Source: PALSA-1006 sp041660815 | Lineage (GTDB): Bacteria; Pseudomonadota; Gammaproteobacteria; Burkholderiales; Gallionellaceae | DNA: 64,000 nucleotides | Direction of reading: 5' to 3' | Assembly (NCBI GenBank): GCA_041660815.1 | Contig: JBAZVN010000007.1 | Span: 109,957 to 173,956 of the forward strand | Part shown: positions 25,787 to 34,973 of the stretch, in pieces | How the letters are laid out: each line of letters opens with the position of its first letter | Position numbering within the stretch: the first letter of the stretch is position 1 | The notes under the pieces: model-generated | Database searches by the model: none | What the model was told of the DNA's origin: nothing | Seen by the model: only the letters and a program-made list of their open reading frames with translations | Made by a program: the position numbers and the translations under genes

Positions 25787-26867
25787 ACGCTGCGTAGTGG
25801 TCGGCATGTCGGGCGGGGTGGACTCCTCGGTTACTGCCTTGCTGTTGAAACAACAAGGTTACGAAGTCATCGGCCTGTTTATGAAAAACTGGGAAGATGA
25901 TGATGACAGCGAATACTGCTCATCACGCCAAGACTTGATTGATGCCGCTGCGGTGGCCGATCGCATCGGCATTCCGCTCGAAGCGGTGAATTTTGCCAAG
26001 GAATACAAAGACCGTGTGTTCAGTTATTTTCTAAGCGAGTATGCGGCGGGGCGCACGCCCAATCCGGATATTCTATGCAACTCGGAAATCAAATTTAAAG
26101 CATTTTTAGACCATGCCATGCGCTTGGGCGCCGATGCCATTGCCACCGGACACTATGCACAAGTCATTAATTTTAATGGTAATTTTCAACTACTTAAAGC
26201 CCGCGACAGCAGCAAAGATCAAAGCTATTTTCTGCACCGGCTTAATCAGCAGCAACTATCAAAATCCATGTTTCCGCTGGGACAATTACTTAAATCGCAA
26301 ATTCGCGAGATTGCCCGCGAGCACGGTCTGGCCAATCATGCAAAAAAAGACAGCACCGGAATTTGCTTTATCGGTGAGCGCCCGTTCCGCGAATTTCTGA
26401 ACCGTTATTTACCCACGCAACCGGGCGATATGCTGACGCCGGAAGGCAAGCTGGTCGGCAAACACATGGGCTTATCGTTTTACACCATCGGTCAACGCCA
26501 GGGATTGGGCATTGGCGGGGGCCGCGATGCCACCGGCGAACCCTGGTTTGTTGCGCGCAAAGACATGGCAAAAAATCAACTGATTGTGGTGCAAGGGCAT
26601 GATCACCCTGCGCTGCTCAGCCCGCAACTGGACGCGATCGACATGCACTGGATTGCCGGGCACGCAGCCGATACTGCGCGCCCTTATGCCGCCAAGACGC
26701 GTTATCGCCAAGCGGATGCCGCATGCCACATTCAGCTACTTAACCCGCAAACGGCGCGTTTTTCTTTTACTCAAGCACAATGGGCGGTAACCCCCGGGCA
26801 ATCGGTCGTGCTGTATGACGGTGAAATTTGTCTGGGTGGCGGAATCATCGAACAAGCCCAATCCTGA
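25779..26867 (+). CDS. mnmA: tRNA-specific 2-thiouridylase MnmA
   Basis: 362 residues, typical of MnmA. The PP-loop is GMSGGVDSSV at about residues 9-18; the first catalytic Cys lies in PDILCNSEIKFK, and the second, which carries the persulfide, in DSTGICFIGER. It thiolates U34 in the wobble position of tRNA Lys, Glu and Gln using sulfur relayed from IscS/TusE-type donors. It overlaps the NUDIX gene and is followed by purB after 79 bp. Confidence 0.97.
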   Translation: MTRRCVVVGMSGGVDSSVTALLLKQQGYEVIGLFMKNWEDDDDSEYCSSRQDLIDAAAVADRIGIPLEAVNFAKEYKDRVFSYFLSEYAAGRTPNPDILCNSEIKFKAFLDHAMRLGADAIATGHYAQVINFNGNFQLLKARDSSKDQSYFLHRLNQQQLSKSMFPLGQLLKSQIREIAREHGLANHAKKDSTGICFIGERPFREFLNRYLPTQPGDMLTPEGKLVGKHMGLSFYTIGQRQGLGIGGGRDATGEPWFVARKDMAKNQLIVVQGHDHPALLSPQLDAIDMHWIAGHAADTARPYAAKTRYRQADAACHIQLLNPQTARFSFTQAQWAVTPGQSVVLYDGEICLGGGIIEQAQS

Positions 26868-26946
26868 TTCGCGTAAAATGCGCGCCAAACGATTTTTACA
26901 GCTCGACTTAAAAATATAACTCATTGATTATTTTAGGATTTTTAAC

Positions 26947-28311
26947 ATGACCGCACTTACCGCACTCTCCCCTCTGGATGGCCGCTACCACAGCAAAGTA
27001 GAAGCACTGCGCAATCACTTTAGCGAATTCGGCTTGATTCGCTACCGCGTGTTGATCGAAATCGAATGGCTCAAAGCGCTCAGTGCCGAGCCCTCCATCC
27101 CCGAAATCAAACCCTTTTCAGCGGCCACGATTGCTCAACTCGACCAGCTCACCGCAGGGTTTAACGTGACCGACGCGGAAGCGATCAAGAACATTGAAAG
27201 AACCACCAATCACGATGTCAAAGCCATCGAATACTGGTTGCGCGACAAGCTTGCCGCCAATCCCGAAACCGCCGGTGTTTTAGAATTTATCCACTTCGCC
27301 TGCACCTCCGAAGACATCAATAATTTGAGCCATGCGCTGATGCTCAAGCACGGCCGCGCCGAGGTGCTGCTGCCTGCCGTAGATGCAATTATTAATCGTC
27401 TGCGCGATTTGGCACACCAATTAGCCGAACTCCCCATGCTGTGCCGCACCCATGGCCAAACTGCCACGCCCAGCACGCTGGGCAAAGAAATGGCGAACGT
27501 GGTGTATCGCTTGCAGCGCGCCCGCGCAGTGATCGCCAAAGTGGAAATTCTGGGAAAAATAAACGGTGCCGTCGGAAATTACAACGCGCATTTATCCGCC
27601 TATCCCGAGGTGGACTGGGAGAGCTTTGCCGAGCGCTTTGTGACGGCGCGCGGCATCACTTTTAACCCTTACACCATTCAAATAGAACCCCATGATTATA
27701 TGGCAGAGTTATTTGACGCCTGCGCCCGCGCAAACACCATTCTTATCGACTTAAACCGCGATATTTGGGGTTATATTTCGCTGGGATATTTCAAGCAAAA
27801 AGTTGTCGCCGGTGAAGTCGGTTCATCCACGATGCCGCACAAAGTTAATCCGATTGACTTCGAAAATGCGGAAGGAAATTTGGGACTGGCAAACGCGCTG
27901 CTTAAACATCTTGCCGAAAAATTGCCTATTTCTCGCTGGCAACGCGACCTGACCGACTCGACGGTATTGCGCAATATGGGGGTGGCCTTCGGTTACTCTT
28001 TATTGGCTTACGAGTCGTGCTTAAAAGGGTTGAATAAACTGGAAGCCAACCCGCAACGATTGGCCGAAGATTTGAACACTAGCTGGGAAGTTTTGGCCGA
28101 GCCAATTCAAACCGTGATGCGCCGTTACAACATTGCCAATGCCTATGACAAATTAAAAGCGTTGACGCGCGGCAAAGACGGTATCAATCGTGACAGCCTG
28201 CGCCAGTTCATTCAATCTCTGGATATCCCAGAATCGGAAAAACAACGACTCTGTGAATTGTCGCCCGGCACCTATCTTGGCAAAGCAGCCGAGCTTGCCA
28301 AGAAAATATAA
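26947..28311 (+). CDS. purB: Adenylosuccinate lyase
   Basis: 454 residues, the length of the PurB subfamily found in E. coli. Signature SSTMPHKVNPIDFENAEGN marks the fumarase/aspartase superfamily, with the catalytic Ser in the preceding flexible loop. HFACTSEDINN and CRTHGQTATPSTLGKE contain the substrate-binding His residues. It cleaves SAICAR and adenylosuccinate, releasing fumarate, in purine synthesis. Convergent with umuC, 16 bp apart. Confidence 0.97.
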   Translation: MTALTALSPLDGRYHSKVEALRNHFSEFGLIRYRVLIEIEWLKALSAEPSIPEIKPFSAATIAQLDQLTAGFNVTDAEAIKNIERTTNHDVKAIEYWLRDKLAANPETAGVLEFIHFACTSEDINNLSHALMLKHGRAEVLLPAVDAIINRLRDLAHQLAELPMLCRTHGQTATPSTLGKEMANVVYRLQRARAVIAKVEILGKINGAVGNYNAHLSAYPEVDWESFAERFVTARGITFNPYTIQIEPHDYMAELFDACARANTILIDLNRDIWGYISLGYFKQKVVAGEVGSSTMPHKVNPIDFENAEGNLGLANALLKHLAEKLPISRWQRDLTDSTVLRNMGVAFGYSLLAYESCLKGLNKLEANPQRLAEDLNTSWEVLAEPIQTVMRRYNIANAYDKLKALTRGKDGINRDSLRQFIQSLDIPESEKQRLCELSPGTYLGKAAELAKKI

Positions 28312-28327
28312 TCATCAAAATAATCAA

Positions 28328-29602
28328 TTAGTTAGCAACCATCAACTGCTCCCAGTCGGTGGTATAGTCGGGTGATTTACACTCGCGGCGCATCGCCCAG
28401 CGCGGCCTGATACCGGTGGCGGCAAGGGTTAAACTCCCTTGCCCCATCTTCTGATTGATCTTATCCATGACCCCCATCAACTTATCCGACTTGGCTTGCG
28501 CCAGCGGATCATCAAACAAGCCGGCTTGCCGGGTTGCCTTGGGATGCAGCCCGAGCAACAACACACCACTTTTTTTATAACGAAATCCGCCCAGGTAAAT
28601 CGCTTTCAACCCCGCGATAGCTGCCTGCACCAACTGCGTTGAGTCATCACTGGCTTGGCGCAATGGCATCACAATAGATTTTTGATATTGCGCTTCCCCG
28701 GGATTGAAGGGATTGGTGTGAATGAACACACACAGACTGGCGGCGACGGATTGATCATGGCGCAACTTTTCTGCCGCACGCGTAGCAAAGTACGCCACCG
28801 ACTCGGCGAGATCGGAAAAATTCATCACCGGCGCACCAAACGAACGCGATACCATAATCTGCTGGCGCGGATTTCCCTCATTTTCCAGCTCTATGCAGGG
28901 CGTACCATTAAGTTCCTGCAGCGTGCGCGCCAACACCACCGAAAATTGCCCGCAAATCATGTCCGGATTAGCACATCTCAAATCTTCCACGCTGAGAATA
29001 TTCAACGCCTGCAGACGTTGTGCAATACGCCGCCCCACGCCCCACACATCGCCCACAGGAATGCCGGAGAAAAGCACAGCACGCTGCGCTGCAGTCAAGC
29101 TTCCAAAATCGCACACTCCCTGTGCTCCGGCCAATTCTTTCTTGGCGCAATGATTAGCCAACTTGGCCAGCGTCTTGGTTTCTGCAATGCCCACACACAC
29201 CGGAATGCCGACATTGCGCTTTATGGTGTAACGAATTTTTTGCGCATAGGCCAACAATGACGCCGGGGCAAAACCCTCCAAATCCAGAAAACATTCATCG
29301 ATCGAATAAATTTCCTGCCTGGGCGAAAAAGTCGCCAGCGTTGCCATAACCCGCGCGGACAAATCGCCATACAAAGTGTAGTTGCTGGAAAAAGCAATAA
29401 TGCCATGCTGTCTGGCAAATTTTTCCATTTGAAACCACGGTTGTGCCATCTTCAGACCCAACGCTTTCACTTCATTGGATCGGGACACCACGCAACCGTC
29501 ATTATTGGACAGCACCACAAGCGGTACCCCCTCTAGCTTGGGATTGAAGACCCGCTCACACGACACAAAAAAATTATTGCAATCGACCAATGCAATAGAC
29601 AT
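28328..29602 (-). CDS. umuC: DNA polymerase V catalytic subunit UmuC
   Basis: 424 residues from the ATG at 29602, preceded by a G-rich ribosome site; a TTG at 29629 overlaps the umuD stop but adds non-homologous residues. Y-family signatures are MSIALVDCNNFFVSCERVF (metal Asp7), YSIDECFLDLEG and the HhH-containing GVGRRIAQRL. The C-terminal DUF4113 segment with GIRPRWAMRRE is present, as in full-length UmuC. With cleaved UmuD it performs error-prone translesion synthesis. Forms an operon with umuD under an SOS box. Confidence 0.96.
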   Translation of the reverse strand: MSIALVDCNNFFVSCERVFNPKLEGVPLVVLSNNDGCVVSRSNEVKALGLKMAQPWFQMEKFARQHGIIAFSSNYTLYGDLSARVMATLATFSPRQEIYSIDECFLDLEGFAPASLLAYAQKIRYTIKRNVGIPVCVGIAETKTLAKLANHCAKKELAGAQGVCDFGSLTAAQRAVLFSGIPVGDVWGVGRRIAQRLQALNILSVEDLRCANPDMICGQFSVVLARTLQELNGTPCIELENEGNPRQQIMVSRSFGAPVMNFSDLAESVAYFATRAAEKLRHDQSVAASLCVFIHTNPFNPGEAQYQKSIVMPLRQASDDSTQLVQAAIAGLKAIYLGGFRYKKSGVLLLGLHPKATRQAGLFDDPLAQAKSDKLMGVMDKINQKMGQGSLTLAATGIRPRWAMRRECKSPDYTTDWEQLMVAN

Positions 29603-29625
29603 AAACGCCCCCCCGGAACAGCTTT

Positions 29626-30066
29626 TCAAATAAATTTTTTAATTGCAGCAGTTACCACGCCCCACACTTGCAGCTCTTGCCCGTCTTTAAATTCGATTTC
29701 TGTATAACGTGGATTTTCAGGTTTCAGGACAATCTTGTCGCCACGCTTGATAAAACGCTTTACGGTGAGATCCCCATCCACCAGCGCAATCACAATATCG
29801 CCCGAAGCAGGCGTAAGGGATTTGTCCACCACCAGCAAATCACCGTCAAATATCCCTGCTCCAACCATACTGTTGCCGATTGCGCGCACAAAAAATGTCG
29901 CCTCTTTATGCGCGATTAAATGCTCGTCCAAACTTAATCTTCCCTGAATATAATCATCGGCAGGCGACGGAAAACCGGCGGCAACCTTGTGGCTAAACAG
30001 GGGAATACGCAGCGGCTGAATAGTGAGCGCGGGCAGATGAATGGCATGCAAAAAAGTGCAACTCAT
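29626..30066 (-). CDS. umuD: SOS mutagenesis protein UmuD, self-cleaving
   Basis: 146 residues. The RecA-stimulated cleavage site is Ala30-Gly31 in KVAAGFPSP. The S24 dyad is Ser66 in GNSMVGAGI and Lys103 in DLTVKRF, 37 residues apart as in E. coli (Ser60/Lys97). After cleavage UmuD' joins UmuC as Pol V. The gene is first in the umuDC operon; the LexA-type palindrome lies 41 bp upstream of the start. Confidence 0.96.
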   Translation of the reverse strand: MSCTFLHAIHLPALTIQPLRIPLFSHKVAAGFPSPADDYIQGRLSLDEHLIAHKEATFFVRAIGNSMVGAGIFDGDLLVVDKSLTPASGDIVIALVDGDLTVKRFIKRGDKIVLKPENPRYTEIEFKDGQELQVWGVVTAAIKKFI

Positions 30067-30106
30067 GGCAAGAAAACTAAAGAATTATTGTGCAAAGCAT
30101 CTTAAA

Positions 30107-30118
30107 GAACGAACGTTC
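30107..30118. promoter_or_regulatory. LexA (SOS) operator GAACGAACGTTC
   Basis: A near-palindrome of the form GAAC-N4-GTTC lies between umuD and the divergent kinase gene. It is identical to the consensus reported for LexA of Sideroxydans lithotrophicus and relatives in Nitrosomonadales and Methylophilales (recalled from the literature), unlike the CTGT-N8-ACAG box of most betaproteobacteria. Position 41 bp upstream of umuD suits repression. Confidence 0.88.
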
Positions 30119-30251
30119 CATTGTCAATTAATCTTCGCTCAAAATCCGCCTGCCCACCCGGACGTGATAGGATATTTCCACGCCGAAATCAGGGGTAATC
30201 CGCACCGGTGCTTTCACCCGCAGTATCCGGCACCACAAGGGTCAAAAAATC

Positions 30252-31703
30252 ATGAAACTAAATATTGCACATCGCTCTATTTTATTGACGTCATTTTTTT
30301 GGACGGCAATTATCGGCAGTCTGTTATTCTGGGATCAGCACGTCGCGCACCGGCATGCCGAAGAACTCGCCAAGAAAGAGGCGCGCAGTAATTTCAACAA
30401 AGATTTGGCGTTCCGCATGTGGGCCACGCGTCATGGCGGCGTGTATGTTCCCATAGACGAGCGCACCCCACCGAATCCCGGCCTAGCACACCTCGCCGAA
30501 CGTGACATCCGAACGCCCTCAGGCAAAAAGCTAACCCTTATGAATCCGGCCTACATCCTGCGCCAAGTAATGGAGGAATACGGTGAGCTGTACGGCATCA
30601 AAGGCAAGATCACCAGCTTTAAACTCATCAATCCCAACAATGCACCAGATGCTTGGGAAGCGGCGGCACTGCGGCGCTTTGAGCGGGGCGAAAAAGAAGT
30701 ATTCGAGTTCGCAGACATCAATGGCCAACCGCATCTGCGCCTGATGAAACCGATGATCGTGGTTGCCGGCTGCCTAAAATGTCACGCGTTTCAAGGTTAT
30801 CAGGTTGGCGATGTGCGCGGCGGGATCGGCGTCGCTGTGCCTATGCAGCCTTACCTGAATGATGTGCGCGAAAGCTTTATTCCCCGCTTGGTGACCTTGG
30901 GCTTGATATGGTTGCTAGGGCTGGGCTTAATCATCGCCTTAATTCGCCAGATACGTTCACGGTTTGATGATCAGGCGCGCGCAGCAGCCGATCTGCAGCA
31001 ACAAAGTCAAATCATCGCCCGCACCAACGCCGATCTGCAACGCTTTGCCGAGGTCACTGCGCATCACCTGCAAGAACCCGCGCGGCGCATTTCCAATTAC
31101 GCCGAGCGTCTGAAACAACAGCTGGGGCCGCACCTCGACGACGGCGAAACCAAAATCTCGTTGGATTTTATCAATCAGGAAGCACGCCGCCAAAAAAATC
31201 TGCTGCGCGATATCGAGCGTTATTTGGCCGCCGATCAAGCACGCGGCAAAATCGAGCTAATCGATGCGCAGCATACGGTCGAAAAAATAATTGCGCGCTG
31301 GCAAAGCCGAATTAACGCAGCTAACGCCACCATCACGTTAAATAATATTCCACCATCGCGCATTGATTTTCCGCGCCTAAATGACCTGTTCGAGGTGGCG
31401 CTAGATAACGCCCTGAGCCATGGCGGGAGTGAACATCAACTGCAAATCATGATTACCGGCGAACAACTTGGCTCGATTGTGCGTTACAGTGTTAGCGACA
31501 ACGGCCCAGGTATTGAGCCACAATATTACGAACAGGTATTCCGCGTATTCGAGCGCCTGAGCTCCAGCGGTGAAGGAACTGGAATCGGCTTGGCAATCAT
31601 GCGCCGCATTGTAGAAAGTTGCGGCGGACGAGCATGGCTTGAAGAAACGCCGGGCGGCGGTTGCCGCGTCGTATTTGAACTTCCTACTGGAGAAAAATCA
31701 TGA
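30252..31703 (+). CDS. Heme-binding (DUF3365/Tll0287-like) sensor histidine kinase
   Basis: 483 residues. A first transmembrane helix (about 9-27) is followed by a periplasmic DUF3365-type sensor with a c-heme motif CLKCH (Cys174, Cys177, His178), then a second transmembrane helix (about 213-231). The cytoplasmic part has the phospho-acceptor His271 or His272 in VTAHHLQEPARRI and an ATPase domain with DNALSHGG, DNGPGIE and GEGTGIGLAI boxes. The heme suggests redox, oxygen or NO sensing outside the membrane. The stop overlaps the start of the response regulator by 4 bp, so the two form a cognate pair. Divergent from umuD. Confidence 0.9.
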   Translation: MKLNIAHRSILLTSFFWTAIIGSLLFWDQHVAHRHAEELAKKEARSNFNKDLAFRMWATRHGGVYVPIDERTPPNPGLAHLAERDIRTPSGKKLTLMNPAYILRQVMEEYGELYGIKGKITSFKLINPNNAPDAWEAAALRRFERGEKEVFEFADINGQPHLRLMKPMIVVAGCLKCHAFQGYQVGDVRGGIGVAVPMQPYLNDVRESFIPRLVTLGLIWLLGLGLIIALIRQIRSRFDDQARAAADLQQQSQIIARTNADLQRFAEVTAHHLQEPARRISNYAERLKQQLGPHLDDGETKISLDFINQEARRQKNLLRDIERYLAADQARGKIELIDAQHTVEKIIARWQSRINAANATITLNNIPPSRIDFPRLNDLFEVALDNALSHGGSEHQLQIMITGEQLGSIVRYSVSDNGPGIEPQYYEQVFRVFERLSSSGEGTGIGLAIMRRIVESCGGRAWLEETPGGGCRVVFELPTGEKS

Positions 31704-32143
31704 ATATTGAAAAACACCGCTTCATCATTCTGCTTGCCGAAGATGAGCCGGCAGACGCCCACTTGGTAAAGGCCGCCCTGAACGAAAATCATATTCTAGC
31801 TGATTTGCACCATGTACTGGATGGACGCGAGGCGCTCGAATTTCTGCACCGTGAAGGCCAGTTTTCCGATGCACCACGTCCAGATTTAATCCTGCTTGAT
31901 CTCAACATGCCGCGCATAGATGGGCGAGGCTTCCTCGCCGCCATTAAGCTAGAAGCGGATTTACGCACTATTCCGGTGGTCGTGTTAACCACATCTGAGG
32001 TCGAACGTGATGTCGTTTCGTCTTATGATCTGGGAGCCGCCGGCTATATAACCAAACCGGTAGATATCGTTCAGTTCATCGCCGCAATTCGCTGCATGAG
32101 TAACTACTGGGTTGATCTGGTGCGCATACCGCAGCAAACATAA
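31700..32143 (+). CDS. Single-domain response regulator (Rcp1-like)
   Basis: 147 residues, one receiver domain and no output domain. Acidic pocket Glu14/Asp15/Glu16 (LLAEDEPAD), phospho-acceptor Asp67 in LILLDLNMPRIDG, Thr in VVVLTTSEVE and Lys in GYITKPVD. The family resembles Rcp1 of cyanobacterial phytochrome kinases. Without an output domain it must signal through protein partners or a phosphorelay. Coupled to the heme kinase by an ATGA overlap. Confidence 0.92.
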   Translation: MNIEKHRFIILLAEDEPADAHLVKAALNENHILADLHHVLDGREALEFLHREGQFSDAPRPDLILLDLNMPRIDGRGFLAAIKLEADLRTIPVVVLTTSEVERDVVSSYDLGAAGYITKPVDIVQFIAAIRCMSNYWVDLVRIPQQT

Positions 32144-32184
32144 TTTTGCATGCAGATTATGGGTAACTCATTCTTGCTACAGAC

Positions 32185-32216
32185 AAATAAAGCCCGTCTA
32201 GTCGTTGGCTTTATTT
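32185..32216 (+). terminator. Terminator after the response regulator
   Basis: AAATAAAGCC and GGCTTTATTT form a perfect 10-bp stem with a 12-base loop, 41 bases after the response-regulator stop. The sequence works on both strands. Confidence 0.75.
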
Positions 32217-32240
32217 AATTTTGAATTTGATAAATCGTGT

Positions 32241-32282
32241 AAAAAAGCCCGCAAATCTTGTATTAAATTTGCGGGCTTTTTT
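32241..32282 (-). terminator. Bidirectional terminator downstream of tRNA-Val
   Basis: AAAAAAGCCCGCAAAT and ATTTGCGGGCTTTTTT form a perfect inverted repeat, with T runs on both strands. It lies 21 bases beyond the tRNA 3' end on the minus strand and also backs up the plus-strand terminator. Confidence 0.9.
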
Positions 32283-32303
32283 AGGACTGCTTGATACTAA
32301 ATT

Positions 32304-32379
32304 TGGTGGGTGCTGACGGGTTCGAACCGCCGACAATCGCCTTGTAAGGGCGGTGCTCTACCAGCTGAGCTAAGCACCC
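32304..32379 (-). tRNA. tRNA-Val (anticodon UAC)
   Basis: A 76-nt cloverleaf including an encoded CCA end. Acceptor stem GGGTGCT/AGCACCC, D-loop AGCTCAGCTGGTAGAG, anticodon loop CTTACAA (anticodon TAC), T-loop GGTTCGAACC. The outermost anticodon-stem pair looks mismatched (C-A). The anticodon reads GUA and GUG and probably other Val codons. Confidence 0.96.
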
Positions 32380-32450
32380 GAGGAAGACGCGCATTCTATA
32401 GGAACTATTGAATTTTGACTAGCCCCCAACTCAATAATTTTTACTGATAT

Positions 32451-32472
32451 TAAGGGACACCTCTAAAATTAA
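32451..32472. repeat. Terminal fragment of the dispersed element at the lon stop
   Basis: TAAGGGACACCTCTAAAATT closely matches the element ends at 9918 and 50371. As at 9918, it sits directly at a minus-strand stop codon. Confidence 0.5.
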
Positions 32473-34889
32473 TGCTTCATCACCGCAGTTACAATCTCAC
32501 CCGTTACAGCAGGGGGCTGACTGGCAACATCGGCAGGATCAACTACAGGAAGAGGCTCTGGCTTTCTTTCCAGCGCCATTTCCAAAACTTGCTCTATCCA
32601 CTTGACCGGATGAATGTCCAGTTTGTTTTTAACGTTGTCAGGAATCTCAACCAAATCTTTGACATTCTCCTCGGGGATCAACACCATTTTGATGCCGCCA
32701 CGCTGAGCCGCCAGTAATTTTTCTTTCAGTCCGCCGATAGGTAATATTTCACCCCGCAAGGTAATTTCTCCGGTCATGGCCACATCGGCTCGCACCGGAA
32801 TCCCGGTGAGTGCAGATACCATCGCCGTACAAATTCCGGCGCCTGCACTCGGCCCATCTTTGGGCGTAGCACCTTCAGGAAGGTGGATATGCAGATCATT
32901 TTTTTCGTAGAAATTCTCGGCTATGCCAAGCGTTTTTGCACGACTTCTCACCACACTAAGCGCGGCCTGAATAGATTCCTGCATTACTTCGCCCAACTTA
33001 CCGGTGGTAGTAGTTTTACCTTTACCCGGCAGTACAGCGGTTTCAATCGTCAGCAACTCACCGCCGACTTCGGTCCAAGCCAAGCCGGTAACCTGCCCCA
33101 CTTGATTATTCTTTTCGGCAATACCGTAACTGTAACGGCGCACGCCCAGATATTTATCCAGATTGCGTGAATTAATAACAACCTTGGTTTCACGGCCTTT
33201 CAACAGCAAAGATTTGACCACTTTACGGCAAATCTTGGAAAGCTCACGCTCCAGGCCGCGCACACCCGCTTCACGCGTGTAGTAACGCAAGATGTCGCGA
33301 ATTGCACTTTCTGAAACACTGATTTCCTCCAAGTTCAAACCGTTATTCTTAATCGCCTTGGGCAATAAATAACGCGTGGCGATATTCACCTTTTCGTCTT
33401 CGGTGTAACTGGATACAAAAATAACCTCCATGCGATCCAACAAAGGCGCGGGGATATTCATGCTGTTGGAGGTTGCCACAAACATCACGTCCGACAAATC
33501 GTATTCAACTTCGACATAATGATCCACAAAAGTATGATTTTGTTCGGGATCAAGCACTTCCAGCAAAGCCGACGAAGGATCGCCACGAAAATCCATACCC
33601 ATCTTATCGACTTCGTCGAGTAGAAATAAGGGATTTTTTACCCCTACTTTGCTCATATTCTGCAAAATTTTTCCCGGCATCGAGCCGATGTAAGTGCGTC
33701 TATGGCCGCGAATTTCCGACTCGTCACGCACTCCACCCAGAGACATGCGCACAAACTTGCGGTTAGTAGCGCGTGCAATCGACTCCCCCAGCGAGGTTTT
33801 ACCCACACCCGGTGGGCCGACTAAACATAAAATCGGCGCTTTCATTTTTTCCACGCGCTGCTGCACCGCCAGATACTCGACGATGCGTTCTTTAACTTTT
33901 TCCAGGCCGTAATGATCCGCTTCCAACACGCCTTCAGCGTGCTTCAGGTCGGTATCAATTTTGGTTTTCTTTTTCCACGGCAACGCGATCAAAATATCAA
34001 TGTAGTTGCGTACTACCGCGGCTTCAGCCGACATCGGAGACATTAAGCGTAATTTTTTCAGCTCAGCCTCGGCTTTGGCGCGTGCATCTTTGGGCATGTG
34101 CGCAGCCTTGATCTTTTTCTCGATCTCTTCGATATCCGCGCCGTCTTCGCCCTCGCCCAATTCTTTCTGAATGGCTTTAACCTGTTCGTTCAGGTAATAC
34201 TCGCGCTGACTCTTTTCCATCTGACGCTTAACGCGACCGCGAATGCGCTTCTCGACCTGCATAATGTCCAGCTCGGCTTCCAGTAAGCCCAGCAGATGCT
34301 CCAGACGTTTGCGCACATCAAATATCTCCAGCACTTCCTGTTTTTGCTCCAACTTGAGCGGCAAGTGTGCGGCAATCGTGTCGGCCAGCCGACCGGCATC
34401 ATCAATGCCTGCCAACGAAGTCAAAATTTCCGGCGGGATTTTTTTATTCAGTTTTACATACTGGTCAAATTGATTGAGCAGCGCGCGGCGCATCGCCTCC
34501 GCTTCATGCCCCAACTCCTCATCCGGCGGCACCGGTTGAATCTCCGCATCAAAATGGGACTTTTCTTCCACCACATGCAAAATCTTGGCACGCTGGGTAC
34601 CTTCGACCAACACTTTGACCGTTCCATCGGGTAATTTGAGCATCTGCAAAATATTGGCGACACTTCCGATCCGATAGATATCTTCAATCGCAGGCTCATC
34701 CTTGGCGGCAGATTTTTGTGCGACCAGCACAATACTTTTGCCGGCCTCCATCGCCATTTCCAACGCCTTAATCGATTTTAGACGTCCAACGAACAGTGGA
34801 ATGACCATGTGCGGAAAGACCACCACATCGCGCAAAGGCAATAACGGCAGTAAGGAAACAGGGGGACTAATCGGGTCGTGTTCAGACAT
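32469..34889 (-). CDS. lon: ATP-dependent protease La (Lon)
   Basis: 806 residues: N-terminal substrate domain (about 10-205), coiled region, AAA+ module with Walker A GPPGVGKTS and Walker B LFLLDEVDK, and the S16 protease domain with Ser681 (PKDGPSAG) and Lys724 (GGLKEK), spaced 43 residues as in E. coli (Ser679/Lys722). It degrades misfolded and regulatory proteins in the cytoplasm. Placed after clpX in the conserved order tig-clpP-clpX-lon. The tail beyond the protease domain is about 20 residues longer than in E. coli. Confidence 0.98.
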   Translation of the reverse strand: MSEHDPISPPVSLLPLLPLRDVVVFPHMVIPLFVGRLKSIKALEMAMEAGKSIVLVAQKSAAKDEPAIEDIYRIGSVANILQMLKLPDGTVKVLVEGTQRAKILHVVEEKSHFDAEIQPVPPDEELGHEAEAMRRALLNQFDQYVKLNKKIPPEILTSLAGIDDAGRLADTIAAHLPLKLEQKQEVLEIFDVRKRLEHLLGLLEAELDIMQVEKRIRGRVKRQMEKSQREYYLNEQVKAIQKELGEGEDGADIEEIEKKIKAAHMPKDARAKAEAELKKLRLMSPMSAEAAVVRNYIDILIALPWKKKTKIDTDLKHAEGVLEADHYGLEKVKERIVEYLAVQQRVEKMKAPILCLVGPPGVGKTSLGESIARATNRKFVRMSLGGVRDESEIRGHRRTYIGSMPGKILQNMSKVGVKNPLFLLDEVDKMGMDFRGDPSSALLEVLDPEQNHTFVDHYVEVEYDLSDVMFVATSNSMNIPAPLLDRMEVIFVSSYTEDEKVNIATRYLLPKAIKNNGLNLEEISVSESAIRDILRYYTREAGVRGLERELSKICRKVVKSLLLKGRETKVVINSRNLDKYLGVRRYSYGIAEKNNQVGQVTGLAWTEVGGELLTIETAVLPGKGKTTTTGKLGEVMQESIQAALSVVRSRAKTLGIAENFYEKNDLHIHLPEGATPKDGPSAGAGICTAMVSALTGIPVRADVAMTGEITLRGEILPIGGLKEKLLAAQRGGIKMVLIPEENVKDLVEIPDNVKNKLDIHPVKWIEQVLEMALERKPEPLPVVDPADVASQPPAVTGEIVTAVMKH

Positions 34890-34934
34890 GGTGAGGATTC
34901 TTTAAAAAGGTGACAATGTGACCCAAATGGGGAA

Positions 34935-34961
34935 GTGCGCGGGGAATTTCAACCCCCGCAC
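34935..34961. other. Hairpin between clpX and lon
   Basis: GTGCGCGGGG and CCCCCGCAC can pair, with one bulged C and an 8-base loop. No T run follows on the minus strand, so this is not a classic terminator. It may slow decay or cause partial attenuation between clpX and lon. Confidence 0.4.
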
Positions 34962-34973
34962 CGTTCATAATTG

